A DNA stretch of 64,000 nt from Mixophyes australis (Eukaryota; Chordata; Amphibia; Anura; Limnodynastidae), in the NCBI GenBank assembly GCA_036250195.1, contig JAVHZZ010000011.1:59524919-59588918 (forward strand). The letters run 5' to 3'. Below the pieces are notes generated by a model that had not been told where the DNA came from, made no database searches, and worked only from the letters and a program-made list of their open reading frames with translations. How positions within the stretch are numbered: position 1 is the first letter of the stretch; every line of letters begins with the position of its first letter. The position numbers were made by a program, and so were the translations under genes. Positions 54,291 to 64,000 of this stretch are shown one piece after another.

Positions 54291-56835
54291 TTGTCCTGGG
54301 GACAGTTCTGCTTCTCTCACTACCTTCATAGGGTGGTCCCCCAAGAGGTTTCCAAACACTCTCAAACATATTCATTGACCCTTCTTCCTGAGCCCTATCA
54401 AACCTTCTCAGACGTCTTTTGCCAACAAGAGGCCACGAGACTCCCTCCTCACAGAATCTGGGATTGTGGCATTGACCTTATGCCTGGCAAACCTATTCCT
54501 CGAGGCCGTGTATATCCCCTTTCCATTCCTGAGTCTAAGGCCATGGAGGAATATGTCCAAGAAAACCTAAAGAGGGGTTTCATCTGTAAGTCTGCCTTCC
54601 CAGTTGGGGCTGGCTTCTTCTTTGTGAAAAAGAAAGATGGGAGTTTTCGCCCTTGCATTGAATACAGAGGCCTAAATGCTATTACCATTAAGAATTGGTA
54701 TCCACTATCATTGATTTCTGAATTGTTCGACTGTATTAAGGGCGCCACCATCTTCTCTAAACTTGATCCCAGAGGAGCGTATAATCTCATACGCATTAAG
54801 GAGGGGATGAATGGAAAACAGCATTTAACACTTGAGACGGTCATTTTGAGTATTTAGTCATGCCCTTTGGGTTATGCAATGCCCCGGCTATCTTTCAGGG
54901 CTTTATGAATGAACTCTTTCAAGATCTCTTGTATCAATCAGTGGTCATCTACTTGGACGACATCCTCATCTTTTCTCAAATTCTAGTATCCCATCGCAGA
55001 CATGTACTGGATGTTCTATCCCGTATCATGAAGAATCATCTATTTTGTAAATTAGAAAAATGTACCTTCGAGCAGAGGCAAATTCCATTCTTGGGATATA
55101 TCATTTCTGGCACTGGACTGCAAATGGATCCCACCAAATTGAAAGCCATACTTGACTGGCCTCAACCTTCAGGCCTTAAGGCTACCCAATGCTTCCTAGG
55201 ATTCTTCCAACTACTATCGTCAGTTCATCAAGGGTTACTCTTCACTTGTAGCTCCCATCACTGCATTGACCTGTAAGTCTGCTAATGCTAGCGTATGGTC
55301 TGCTGAAGCTACCCAAGCTTTTATCCTGTTGAAGTCTCTCTTCTCCTCAGCACCCATCCTCTAACAGCCCGATTGCTCACGTCCTTTTTCCTGGAAGTGG
55401 ATGCATCTTCCGTTGGTACAGGAGCAGTACTTTCACAACATAACTCTTCTGGCAAACTTCATCCTTGCGAATTCTTTTCCCGTTGCCTGTTACCTGCTGA
55501 GAGAAATTATGTGATAGGTAATAAGGAGCTCCTGGCCATCAAGTTGGCTCTCTCCGAATGGAGACATCTACTAGAAGGGGCACAATTTCCTATTACCATC
55601 TATACAGATCATAAGAATTTATTATACTTACGTACTGCCCGCTGTTTAAATCCTCGGCAAGCAAGATGGTCCTTATTCTTCTGGCACTTTGATTTTAACA
55701 TCACCTTTCATTCTGGATCTAAGAATAGGAAGGCGGACGCCTTATCTCGCTCTTTTGATCCAGCTGACATGGAACCTTTGGAGGAGAATAAATTTATTTT
55801 AGACCCTTGTCGAGTTTTGGCAACTACACACCTTAACAAAGGTTGCCCTCCGGGCAAGATGTTCATCCTTCCACATCTACGTACCCAACTCCTAAACTGG
55901 GCTCATCGCTCTCTCTTCTCTGGGCATGTCGGATTCTGCAAAACCTGAGACTTGTTGTCCCGAAGTTATTGGTGGCCTTCTTTACTGAAGGATGTAAAGA
56001 GATTTGTTTCTGCTTGTTCTGATTGTGCTCAACACAAGACCTCCAGGAGAAGACCTTATGGATGTTTGCTCCCATTACTCATTCTTGAATACCCTTTGTC
56101 GCATATCTCCATGGATTTCATCACAGACCTTCCTCCTTCCAAGTACTGTACTGTGGTGCTAGTGGTCACAGATCGCTTCTCTAAAACAGCCCACTTTATT
56201 GCTCTTAAAGGTCTTCCATCTTCCTCCTCCTTAGCCGATATCTTTATTAAGGAGATATTTCGTCTCCATGGTTGTCCTCAACATATTGTTTCCGATTGAG
56301 AATCCCAGTTCATATCCAAATTTCGGAGTTCCTTTTGCAATAAGTCCGAAATTAAACTTGATTTTTCCTCCGCATATCATTACCAGTCCACTGGGTCTAC
56401 GGAGAGAACCAATCAGGAGTTAGAGAAGTTTTTAAGAATATTTTTCTCTAGCAATCAAGATAATTGGGTGGATCTTCTCCCATGGGCTGAGTTCGCCCAT
56501 AAGAACCATTTCCATGAGGCTATCTCTAATTCTCCCTTTTTTGTCCTTTATGGCTGCCACCCTAAACTACCCACCTTCTCTCAAATTGCATCTTCTGAAG
56601 TTCCAGCTGCAGACTCTTTGTTTCATAACTTCTCTTCCATTTGGGAACAAACCAAGATAAATTTAGAGAGAGCAACCATTCGTTCCAAGGAATCCTACGA
56701 CAAGAGGAGGAGAGCGAGTCCAAGTATTTCTATCGGTGACAGGGTATGGCTATCCACTCAAAACATTTGTTTAAAAGTTCCAAGTAAGAAGTTTGCCCTC
56801 AAGTTCATTGGTCCTGTTGAAGTCAGCAAATTGGA
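54291..56835 (+). pseudogene. Gypsy pol: RT, RNase H, integrase, several stops
   Basis: RT: IDLMPGKPIPRGRVYPLS, FFVKKKDGSFRPCIEYRGLN, then after a frame change at 54857 MPFGLCNAPAIFQGF and VVIYLDDILIFSQ. RNase H: LEVDASSVGTGAVLSQ (55385), [20 protein letters not shown] (55605), KADALSRSF. Integrase: HVGFCKT with a stop at 55948, SYWWPSL, CSDCAQHK, HISMDFITDLPPSK, then TGA at 56297 right after IVSD where the family continues with the second catalytic Asp context, and a last frame 56468-56835 (LLPWAEFAHKNHFHEA, FIGPVEV). Clearly non-functional. Confidence 0.9.
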
Positions 56836-57061
56836 TAAAATCATTTCAATTAATATCAAGCAAACTTGGTTGTCTTTGTCTGAAAAGATGCGTAGAGCAC
56901 GCTACGGCGTGGAAGGGCGTATCCAGCCGCAACATGTGGCAATAACAGTTTTTACACTTTTATACACATTCGCACAAACACACACATTTGTTATTAGTAC
57001 ACATTAATTGTAGTTACAACACATAGTTATTTATGTCAAAATATAGTAGTATTTATGTTTA
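56836..57061. other. unassigned AT-rich junction
   Basis: Lies between the broken Gypsy integrase and the LTR fragment. It contains cgtag/ctacg around 56890-56910 and simple ac-rich sequence. No gene is seen. Confidence 0.3.
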
Positions 57062-57575
57062 TGTCAAGGGCACTAGGAGTCTCGCCCAGGAATTCACCAG
57101 ATGACTGGGCTTACCAGAGTAGTGAAGTTCACACAACGGTCCTCTGGTAGCAGGGTGACTAGCGAAACATATATCACAGCAAATGGAGAGAGAATGCCAA
57201 TAAAGAATAGGAAAGTCAGTGACTTGCAGCAATCTTGGTCAATGAGTCAGCGACTAGCTGATATAGTGGAAAGGCAGATTTGAACACGGAGATCAGGATG
57301 GACGTGAGCAGATGCGGGAGGTAGTAGGGAAGTCAGTGGTCTGCGTACAGCAAGTTGTACCACTGCTATGGTGAGAAGACTTGTCCAGGTGCAGGTAGGT
57401 AGCGGGGAAGTCAGTGGTCTGCGTACAGCAAGTTGTACCACTGCTTATGGTGAGGATGTGTACAGGTGTCGATGAGTGGAGGCATACAAAGGATAATAGG
57501 ATGAAGACACTGAGAGCACAGAGGAACTTGATCCCAATAGATATGCAGCGTATCCAGCAAAGTTTATAACGGTTT
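57062..57575 (-). repeat. 5'-truncated LTR of the 19020-20738 family
   Basis: Reverse complement of the last part of that LTR family: it includes the gtggtacaacttgct units (two clear copies at 57320-57460) and ends at gactcctagtgccc then ttgaca at about 57062, the LTR 3' terminus. Its upstream end joins hAT copy 3 near 57575-57600, so one deletion or recombination removed both the LTR 5' part and the hAT 3' half. Confidence 0.8.
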
Positions 57576-57599
57576 ATAATTTGTGAAAAACCAGCTGCG

Positions 57600-58416
57600 T
57601 TTATTGTGGAGATTGGATGCAGATCTAACACTAACATTGCAGCCATGGCGTCTGTGATTCGCTTGGCGACTGGGTGACTGCTGTTTCCCCTAGCAAATGA
57701 TTGTTTCACAGTTAATTGCTGAAATGTAGGACTGCTCATTTTCTTGACCTGCCTCTGGGCTGACGTTTCACCCCCAGCAGCAGCAACAGCAGCAGCAGTG
57801 GGACTATCGCTTTCTACAGAGGAATCAATTAGAGTGCAGGAGTCATCCAGCCTTAATAAGTGGGATGCCGGGCTAACTCCAAGCGCTACTGAGGATATTG
57901 ATGAGGATGGTGTGGTGGGTGTATTTTGTAGCTGTTGGGATGTCGATGACCGGAGGGTCTTAGCTGATGACGGAGTGCTGTTTTTTTTATTGGAAGAACT
58001 TTCAGCTTTTCCCAACACTTTGCCATGAACTCTAGTTAAATGGTGTAACATAGACGAGGTTGCACGATGGTTAAGGTCCCTCCCTCGACTGACTGTGGCT
58101 TGACATACACTACAAATGGCTAGACAATTGTTGTCTGGATTTGGGTAGAAATAATTCCACACACAAGAAGTGGATTTTTTTGTTTTATGTCCAGGCATGA
58201 CAATGGCCTTTTTCTTGTCACGTGACAGAACTGCTGCCACTGGTGCAGGACTTACACAAACAACCTCATCCTCACAACATCCTCATTAGAGATCTCGTCG
58301 CCTACACAAATCTCCCCCTCATCCTCTTCTAATTCCAAAGTAGCATCCTCAATTGGTGTATCACCGGCTACACTCAGGCTGTTCAGGCACACATCAGCAG
58401 AACTGCTGAAAGGGCC
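57600..58416 (-). pseudogene. hAT transposase copy 3: acidic region, BED finger, core start
   Basis: From 58416: acidic coding sequence around 58290 matching hAT copy 1 (Glu/Asp-rich), then the BED zinc finger at 58205-58040 (KKSTSCVWNYFYP, CSVCQATVSRG, HLTRVHGK), a Ser/Thr-rich linker, QQLTVKQSF and SHPVAKRITDAM (57690-57640). It ends at ISTINAAGFS; the codons after that belong to the LTR fragment. Parallel to 30786-30250 in hAT copy 2. Confidence 0.85.
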
Positions 58417-59671
58417 TGTTACATGCCGGTCCCATCGCTAGGTGCTAGCGTGTGACTTGCCCTTTAAGGAACTATGTTGGTGCTTGTCTTCTGCTTCAGA
58501 GTCTCTACCTTTTCATGGCTGTTTTATGTTATCCTAATTGGGACCTCCTTCCGAAGCTTATTGGTTCCTGAAGACTATTTCGACCTCCTGTGATCAGGGA
58601 CTCATTGCCTGATCTTCATGTTACTCACACTGCCGTGAGTTCTGGCTGCATCCCTGACTCTTTGACTTCTCCTGGATCTTATCGGTTGCCGAGATTGCTT
58701 GTCATCACTGCTCTCTTCGGATCCGCTGTATACCAGTTCATGGTCATCTACAAGCTGAAACTATCCGATGATTTCCATCTGCACACTGAATTGTCTCGTG
58801 AGTTGCCTATTACATCTGTGCTCATATTTGGCTCAAATACCTCTCAGCTCAAGCTGCCTATATTCTTTATTGAACTACAATTAAGTTATCTTGTCATCTG
58901 TGGTTCTATGTCTGGCACGGCTATATTACTACTCTGCTGATTCTTAAGTTGCTGGACTGTTCTCAAGAATATATTGCCGAGCTAGTAGCCAGTTCCATTA
59001 TTCAAGTTGTGTGCGTTATCAGCTGTATATTGCTAGTAATGAACTCACGCCTCTTGGTGAAGTTGGATTATCTGTGATTCCTAGTGTTACGCACGGTTGG
59101 ACTGTTATTTACACGCTGTACTTCTAAGCAACATTCCATTGCATGTTTCCAGATTACCCAAGTTCTTGGACTGCATTAACATCTCCTGTTCCGCTGTTTG
59201 AACCATTATGTTACTTGTAAACCATCTGCTAAAGTGAATCATATTCCATCTGGATCAGACAAGTCTATCTACTATTCATATTGGACTTTTAGCTGTACCA
59301 GTGATTCTCCTTTATTGCTGTGTGTGGTGTGAAGGTTTCAAGTGTTCTATATTACCATCTCAGCGTTGAACTGTTACTGCTTATCATCATGCCGTTGCTA
59401 ATGGTTACCAACTGATGTACTTCCGTGATTGTATTGTTTATGAACTGCCGTGTACTCAGCCCAGCTGAGTTTTAATATACATCTGTTATCTACTGTTGCT
59501 GCATCATCAAATTAATATACTAAATTGCAACACTATATCATCGTCTGTGTATTCTTCCTTGTGCTGCTCCCAAGTTGTACTATCAACATCAGCGGGTTCT
59601 GTCTCCACCATCCTCTGCTTTTATCATCCTGGTAGAGGTTGGGGATCCATAAAATATCCATAGCCGTGACA
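58417..59671 (+). mobile_element. Gypsy solo LTR with 5-bp TSD gggcc
   Basis: Starts tgttacatgccggtccc and ends agccgtgaca; flanks gggcc at 58412-58416 and 59672-59676. hAT copy 1 shows the uninterrupted site (gctgaaagggcccttctt at 12373-12390), which proves both boundaries. Same LTR family as 47531-48872. No other coding sequence is inside. Confidence 0.95.
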
Positions 59672-60005
59672 GGGCCCTTCTTTATGGGTACACTAACAGA
59701 ATGCTCACGATTAGACATTCCACTGTTGGATGGACTCTCCACAGGGATTGGTGTAATTTCTGATTCAGAGCAAACATTATCCTCTAATGCCTTACTGTTA
59801 TCTTGCAGCTCGGCTTTGACGCGTGACAGTAGTTGTGCACCACTTGTAGGCTCGGTAACATTTTTGGATCTGCCACTAATAGAGAAAGGCGAAGGTCTCA
59901 TTCTCTCTTTGCCACTGCGTGTATACAATGGCATGTTGGCAATTTTTTTTTTATCGTCAGGTAACTTTTCTTCAGTTACACTTCGTTTTCGCTTCAACAC
60001 GGTCA
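59672..60005 (-). pseudogene. hAT transposase copy 3, N-terminal region
   Basis: Codes TRSGKERMRPSPFSISGR, SGAQLLSRVKAELQDN and VESPSNSGMSNREHS, nearly the same as hAT copy 1 (12862-12370). It continues into the acidic region beyond the solo LTR. No recognisable fold; it is low complexity and basic. Confidence 0.8.
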
Positions 60006-60019
60006 ATTTTTTTTTGGTG

Positions 60020-60610
60020 TGTTTGTTTTTGACACTGCTGCAATATAGTACTTTTTTCACAGCCAGATAAATTTCTGCAAAAGAATGGGGGACACCCCAA
60101 AAGCAAATGGAAGTGCTAAATATATTTATTGTGAAAGTGCGGCAATATAGTACTTTTTTCACAGCCAGATAAATTTCTGCACTAGAATAGGGGACACCCC
60201 AAAAGCAAATGTAAGAGCTAAATGTATTGATTTTACAGTGCTGCAATATAGTACTTTTTTCTCAGCCAGATAAATGTCAGCTAAAGAATGGGGGACACCC
60301 CAAAAGCAAATGGGAGTGTTAAATATATTGTTTTTACAGTGCTGCATAATAGTACTTTTTTCACAGCCAGATAAATTTCTGCAAAAGAATGGGGGACACC
60401 CCAAAAGCAAATGGAAGTGCTAAATATATTTATTATGAAAGTGCTGCTATATAGTACTTTTTTCACAGCCAGATAAATTTCAGCTAAAGAATGGTGGACA
60501 TCCCAAAATCAAATGGGAGTGCTAAATATATTGTTTTTACAGTGCTGCATAATAGTACTTTTTCCACTGCCAGATAAATTTCAGCAAAAGAATGGGGGAC
60601 ACCCCAATAG
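60020..60610 (-). repeat. 102-bp leader array of hAT copy 3
   Basis: Six units at a period of about 102 bp marked agccagataaatttc near 60061, 60161, 60263, 60365, 60467 and 60569, each with gggggacaccccaaaagcaa. The ggggga...accccaaaa part can fold on itself (gggg/cccc). Confidence 0.85.
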
Positions 60611-60949
60611 CACTTGGAGTGCCAGAAGCTGAACAAAAAACCCTCCTCTCTTCTCCTCCTACTGCTGTAACAATCTGGTATTAAGCTTTCAATGCTGTTG
60701 AATACAATCAATCACTGTCCCTGCGCTGATATAGCCAGTGTGACCTAACCCTAAGCCTGCTCGGCTCGGTACTCGGATACCCTAAATTCGGTAAGATTCG
60801 GATCTCGGGGAACCGAGCCCGCCCATCTCTAATTAATTTGACCAGTATGTTTTATGTTCTATGCTTCATTTGGACACTGTAAGGTACTAGCTAATTTTGT
60901 GGAGGCTTATCAGTAAAATAAAATTATATTCAAGAATTCTGTGAGAACA

Positions 60950-61719
60950 AATGGTAGGTATAATACATAAAAATGGAAATGAAACCATACCATTAATCAA
61001 TACCTGGCTGACAAAGGAAGAGGTTCAAAGGTGACTGAAGAATATTGAGATAAATAAAGCTCCAGGTCTAGAAGGCATACACCCAAGGATTCCTATGGAG
61101 CTAAACTCAGAAATTGCTAGAACACAATGCTTAATTTTCATAGATTCAATCTCATCAGGCTCAGTACCAAGGGATTGGCGAATAGCAGATGTGGTATAAT
61201 TGTTTAAAAAGGGGACGAGATCACAGGAATTATAGACCTAGAAGCCTGACATCAATAGTGGGGAAACTACTGGAAGGTATATTAAAGGAATAGTATTCAT
61301 GATTACTTGATGCACAATAAGATTATTAATGGGAATCAGCATGGATTTGTGAGGGATAGGTCATCTCAAACTAATCTAATTAGTTTCTATGAGGAAGTTA
61401 GTGGGAACTTAGACCAGGGCAGCACAGTAGATGTGGTCTACTTAGATTTTGCAAAGGCCTTTATAAACACTAAAGGCCTTTATAATACAGTGCCACACAA
61501 GAGGTTGGTTCACAAAATAAGGGAACTGAGTCTAGGAAATAACTTTTGTACATTGTAGAAAAGTTGGTTAGAGAATAGGGAACAGAGGGTTGTGATAAAT
61601 CATCATCACCAATTATTTATATAGCGCCACTAATTCCGCAGAGCTGTACAGAGAACTCACTCACATCAGTCCCTGTCCCATTGGGGCTTGCAGTCTAAAT
61701 TCCCTAACACAGACAGATA

Positions 61720-61757
<38 letters not shown>

Positions 61758-62235
61758 GACAGGCAGACTAGGGTCAATTTGTTAGCATCCAATTAACCTA
61801 CAAGTATGTTTTTGGAGTGTGGGAGGAAACCGGAGCCCCCAGAGGAAACCCACGCAAACACGGGGAGAACATACAAACTCCTCACAGATAAGGCCATGGT
61901 CGGGAATTAAACTCATGACCCCAGTGCTGTAAGGCAGAAGTGCTAACCACTATGCCACCGTGCTACCCCAGCACGGTGGCGGATAAATGGAATACTTTCT
62001 AATTGGTCAAAAGTTTTAAGTGGAGTACCTCAACTTTCTGTGCTGGGGCTACTCCTTTTAATATATTTATTAATGACCTTGGTGATTGGTTAGAAAGTAA
62101 AGTTTTCATTTTTGCAGATGACACTAAACTCATAAAATCAGAGCCAGATGTAACTTCTCTATCAAGGGACTTAAATAAACTGGAGGATTGGGCAGCCAAA
62201 TGGAATTAGAAGTTTAACATAGATAAATGTAACAT
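60950..62235 (+). pseudogene. CR1-like LINE reverse transcriptase fragment
   Basis: RT of a CR1-type LINE with both ends missing. Seen: NKAPGLEGIHP (61050), PRDWRIADVV then TAA, NQHGFVRDRSSQTNLISF (61330-61400), VDVVYLDFAKAF (61430-61465), VPHKRLVHKIR, then after the SINE-like insertion LSNWSKVLSGVPQ-type sequence and FADDTKLI (62115-62140; catalytic FADD) and LNKLEDWAAKWN. Several stops. The piece INTKGLYNT near 61475 is a local duplication of aaaggcctttat. Confidence 0.85.
61601..61981 (-). mobile_element. SINE-like repeat with 7-bp TSD gataaat
   Basis: Interrupts the CR1 frame exactly: flanks gataaat at 61594-61600 and 61982-61988, and removing it restores RT coding. On the minus strand it ends in a (GAT)n tail; the adjoining agcgccac...tccgcagagctgtaca resembles the 3' end of the L2/CR1-group LINEs at 18425 and 63065. 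The body has the common phrase gtgggaggaaaccgga. It contains an (AC)n microsatellite at 61721-61753. Confidence 0.75.
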
Positions 62236-63030
62236 ATAGAAAATATGATAGGGGCGCACTGGTCCACATAAAACCTGTATAACCAGCAGCTAAGGATCTT
62301 ACAGGCGATCCTAACCTGTTATTATTATAGGAAATTCAACAAGTTGATCCAGCGCTCATGTCATACAGAAGAGATATGGAATATGGGTTATTGTTATTAG
62401 TGTTTATAATTGTGGAATATATGCATGTATGTATATATGATTGGAGATTGAATGTCTATAATCAAGGTTTATTTCCCATGTGCCTGATGGTTAAAAACAG
62501 CTATTATAAAACATCATAGATTAATGGCAATACAACTCTAAAACATATAACATATAACAGAATAATAGGAACTTATTTCATAGGCTAACACACTAAAATT
62601 CAGAGTCCGTGGTTATTGACATCCAATATTGCATAAAACAGTTCATCCAATAGGAGTTGGTGAATATCGATTAGATGTATTTAAGCAAAGTCCGTGGTAA
62701 GTAGAAAAATCCTGTCCTGATACGATTGGAAAAATGGAAAAGCAGTTTCTATACTTGCGATGTGTTGTCCGGCTTCCTTGCGGTGACAGGTAAACAAAGA
62801 GCAGAGCAACAAATTCTGACAGTTTGCGTGCCTTCCACCCTGGAACACATGCGTCATTGACGACTTCCTATTGTGAGTGCGGGCGTCCCAACTCGTTTCG
62901 TCACATCCGGTGACTTTTTCAAGGGAAAGTATTGGTAATTGCAGTATGTCTGGGTCTTATAGTGCCACGTTCATGACGTAATACGGATGAATTGATATGT
63001 ACATGGACAAATCATATTGAACTGACTGAT
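62236..63030. other. unassigned segment with hammerhead-like motif, possibly PLE-derived
   Basis: No frame. On the minus strand at 62935-62885 it reads ccc, ttgaaaaa, the perfect stem gtcac/gtgac with loop cggat, then gaaacgag, then tt and ggga, the layout of a short-stem-III hammerhead with a decayed CUGANGA core. Such motifs mark Penelope-like pseudo-LTRs, so the segment may be a remnant of a second PLE family. Confidence 0.35.
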
Positions 63031-63034
63031 AAAT

Positions 63035-64000
63035 TATTATTGTTATTATTATCGTTTATTTGTTAGGCGCCACAAGGTATCCGCAGCGCCGTACATGGTA
63101 CAAACAGTAGACTATACAGGGTAAAACAATACAGAACAATAAACACAAAGTACCAGAACTTCAGAAACTCCAGGCAGGCAAATACTGTAAAGACGGAGCG
63201 GAAGAACAGGTGTGGAGACAGGAGGGGAGAGGGGCCCTGCTCATACGAGCTTACATCCTAAGGGAGGGTAGACAAAATCAGGCACAAGAGGGAGCCAGTG
63301 AAGCAAAGGGGAGAGTAAAAAAGAGCCAGGGAGAAACAGAAGAGGTGAGAGGTTAAGTGGATGGTTGGTAGGCCTTAAGGAACAGGTGAGTTTTAAGTGC
63401 CCGCTTGAAGGAGCACAGATTGGGTGAGAGACGGATGGAGCGAGGGAGGTCGTTCCAGTGAAGGGGGGCAGCTCGGGAGAAGTCTTGTATTCTAGAGTGG
63501 GAAGAGGTAATCAGAGTGGAGGAGAGGCGGCGATCATTGGCTGAGCGCAAGGGAGCGGGCGGGAGTGTGAATGGAGAGGAGGTTAGAGATATAAGGGGCA
63601 GTAGACTGGGAGAGAGCCTTGTAAGTGGTGGTGAGGAGATTGAAAAGGATTCTGATGGGGAAGGGGAGCCAGTGTAAGGCAAGACAGAGAGGGGAGGCAG
63701 AGGAGGAGCGGCGTGAGAGGAAGATGAGTCTCGCAGCCGCATTAAGTATAGAGCGGAGGGGGGCGAGGTGGGAGCAGGGGAGGCCAGTAAGGAGGAGGTT
63801 GCAGTAGTCGAGGCGGGAGATGATGAGAGCATGGATGATAGTTTTGGTGGCATCTTGAGAGAGGAAAGGACGGATGCGGGCAATGTTATGGAGTTGGAAG
63901 CGACAGGCTTGGGCAAGGGATTGAATGTGGGGGCAAAAGAGAGAGAGGAGTCAAGAGTGACTCCTAGGCAGCGGAGTTGGGTGACAGAGGAGATAGTGGA
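63035..64000 (-). mobile_element. L2/CR1-group LINE, second copy, 3' end
   Basis: att-rich tail at 63035-63050, 3' UTR with ggcgccacaaggtatccgcag, then ORF2 C-terminus. Colinear with 18393-19019, 20744-20998 and 23395 onward without the two insertions, so it shows the uninterrupted state. It runs off the right edge. Confidence 0.85.
63353..64000 (-). pseudogene. LINE ORF2 C-terminal end
   Basis: The stop is TAA at 63353. Coding blocks upstream: RSANDRRLSSTLITSSHSRI, APLHWNDLPRSIR, SFKRALKTHLFLKAY, and in another frame NAAARLIFLSRR-type and LHWLPFPIRI-type sequence (63740-63640). At least one frame change near 63600. Typical C-terminal tail of an L2/CR1-group ORF2. Confidence 0.8.

Larger units (their letters stand above)
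52515..56835 (+). mobile_element. Gypsy element with 5' LTR, gag and pol, 3' end missing
   Basis: 5' LTR 52515-53088, gag from 53102, protease, RT, RNase H and integrase to about 56835, where similarity stops before any polypurine tract or 3' LTR. It interrupts the minus-strand pol fragment at 52514; candidate 5-bp flank aatag (52510-52514). Confidence 0.85.
57600..60831 (-). mobile_element. hAT transposon copy 3, 3' half lost
   Basis: 5' terminus at 60831 (gcccatctcta), flank attaattt at 60832-60839. It contains the 102-bp leader array, the N-terminal coding region shared with hAT copy 1, an acidic region and the BED finger, then stops near 57600. A solo LTR (58417-59671) lies inside. The 3' end and therefore the second target duplication are missing. 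Confidence 0.85.

Noticed and set aside
1..64000. Host protein-coding gene, tRNA or rRNA
   Set aside because: All recognisable coding sequence belongs to transposable elements; no cloverleaf-like or rRNA segments were noticed, although a covariance search was not possible.

Overview
The window shows no convincing host gene, no rRNA or tRNA, and no bacterial or phage features. It is a densely nested stack of eukaryotic transposable elements, most of them broken. The family mix (a GIY-YIG Penelope-like element, Tx1/L1-group, L2/CR1-group LINEs, Ty3/Gypsy elements, BED-type hAT transposons, inverted-repeat MITEs, many minisatellites) suggests a large vertebrate genome, most likely an amphibian and probably a frog. 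The organism call is inference from family composition.

Layout. 1-8514: a Penelope-like element (PLE) in a near-palindromic arrangement: a full minus-strand unit between direct pseudo-LTRs (1-746 and 5251-5996), joined head to head at 5996/6000 to a 5'-truncated plus-strand unit with its own pseudo-LTR (7049-7794) and the start of a further unit (7795-8514). 8864-9801: ORF1 of an L1-like LINE, minus strand. 10162-13529: hAT copy 1 with an imperfect 8-bp target duplication. 14704-18391: a Gypsy-like element, minus strand, with gag-like sequence, huge in-frame repeat arrays and a 3' LTR but no pol. 18393-about 23590: an L2/CR1-group LINE split by a Gypsy solo LTR (19020-20738, TSD gaggg) and a non-autonomous hAT-like element (20999-23386, TSD gtggtgag) that carries G-rich minisatellites. 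24092-24353: a long-inverted-repeat MITE. 24354-27651 holds nothing I can name.

27660-47134: hAT copy 2, bounded by perfect 8-bp target duplications (acttcaac) 19.5 kb apart, because two head-to-tail Tx1-like LINEs (32091-39646 and 39647-about 47010) sit inside its 5' leader. Each LINE has a very long ORF1 ending in three CCHC knuckles and an ORF2 with APE endonuclease and reverse transcriptase; each carries a few disabling lesions.

47143-56835: a pile of Ty3/Gypsy fragments in both orientations, including one with an intact integrase core plus chromodomain (48873-50996) and one with a 5' LTR, gag and pol (52515-56835). 57062-60831: a Gypsy LTR fragment fused to hAT copy 3, which is interrupted by a solo LTR (58417-59671, TSD gggcc). 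60950-62235: a CR1-like LINE fragment interrupted by a SINE-like repeat with 7-bp target duplications. 62236-63030: a segment with a hammerhead-like motif. 63035-64000: the 3' end of a second copy of the L2/CR1-group LINE.

The elements do not work together as a pathway. What they give is an insertion history: hAT copy 2 predates the LINE pair; the L2-like LINE predates the solo LTR and the non-autonomous hAT inside it; hAT copy 3 predates its solo LTR. All lesions were read by comparing copies within the window. Percentages are eyeballed and no database search was possible.
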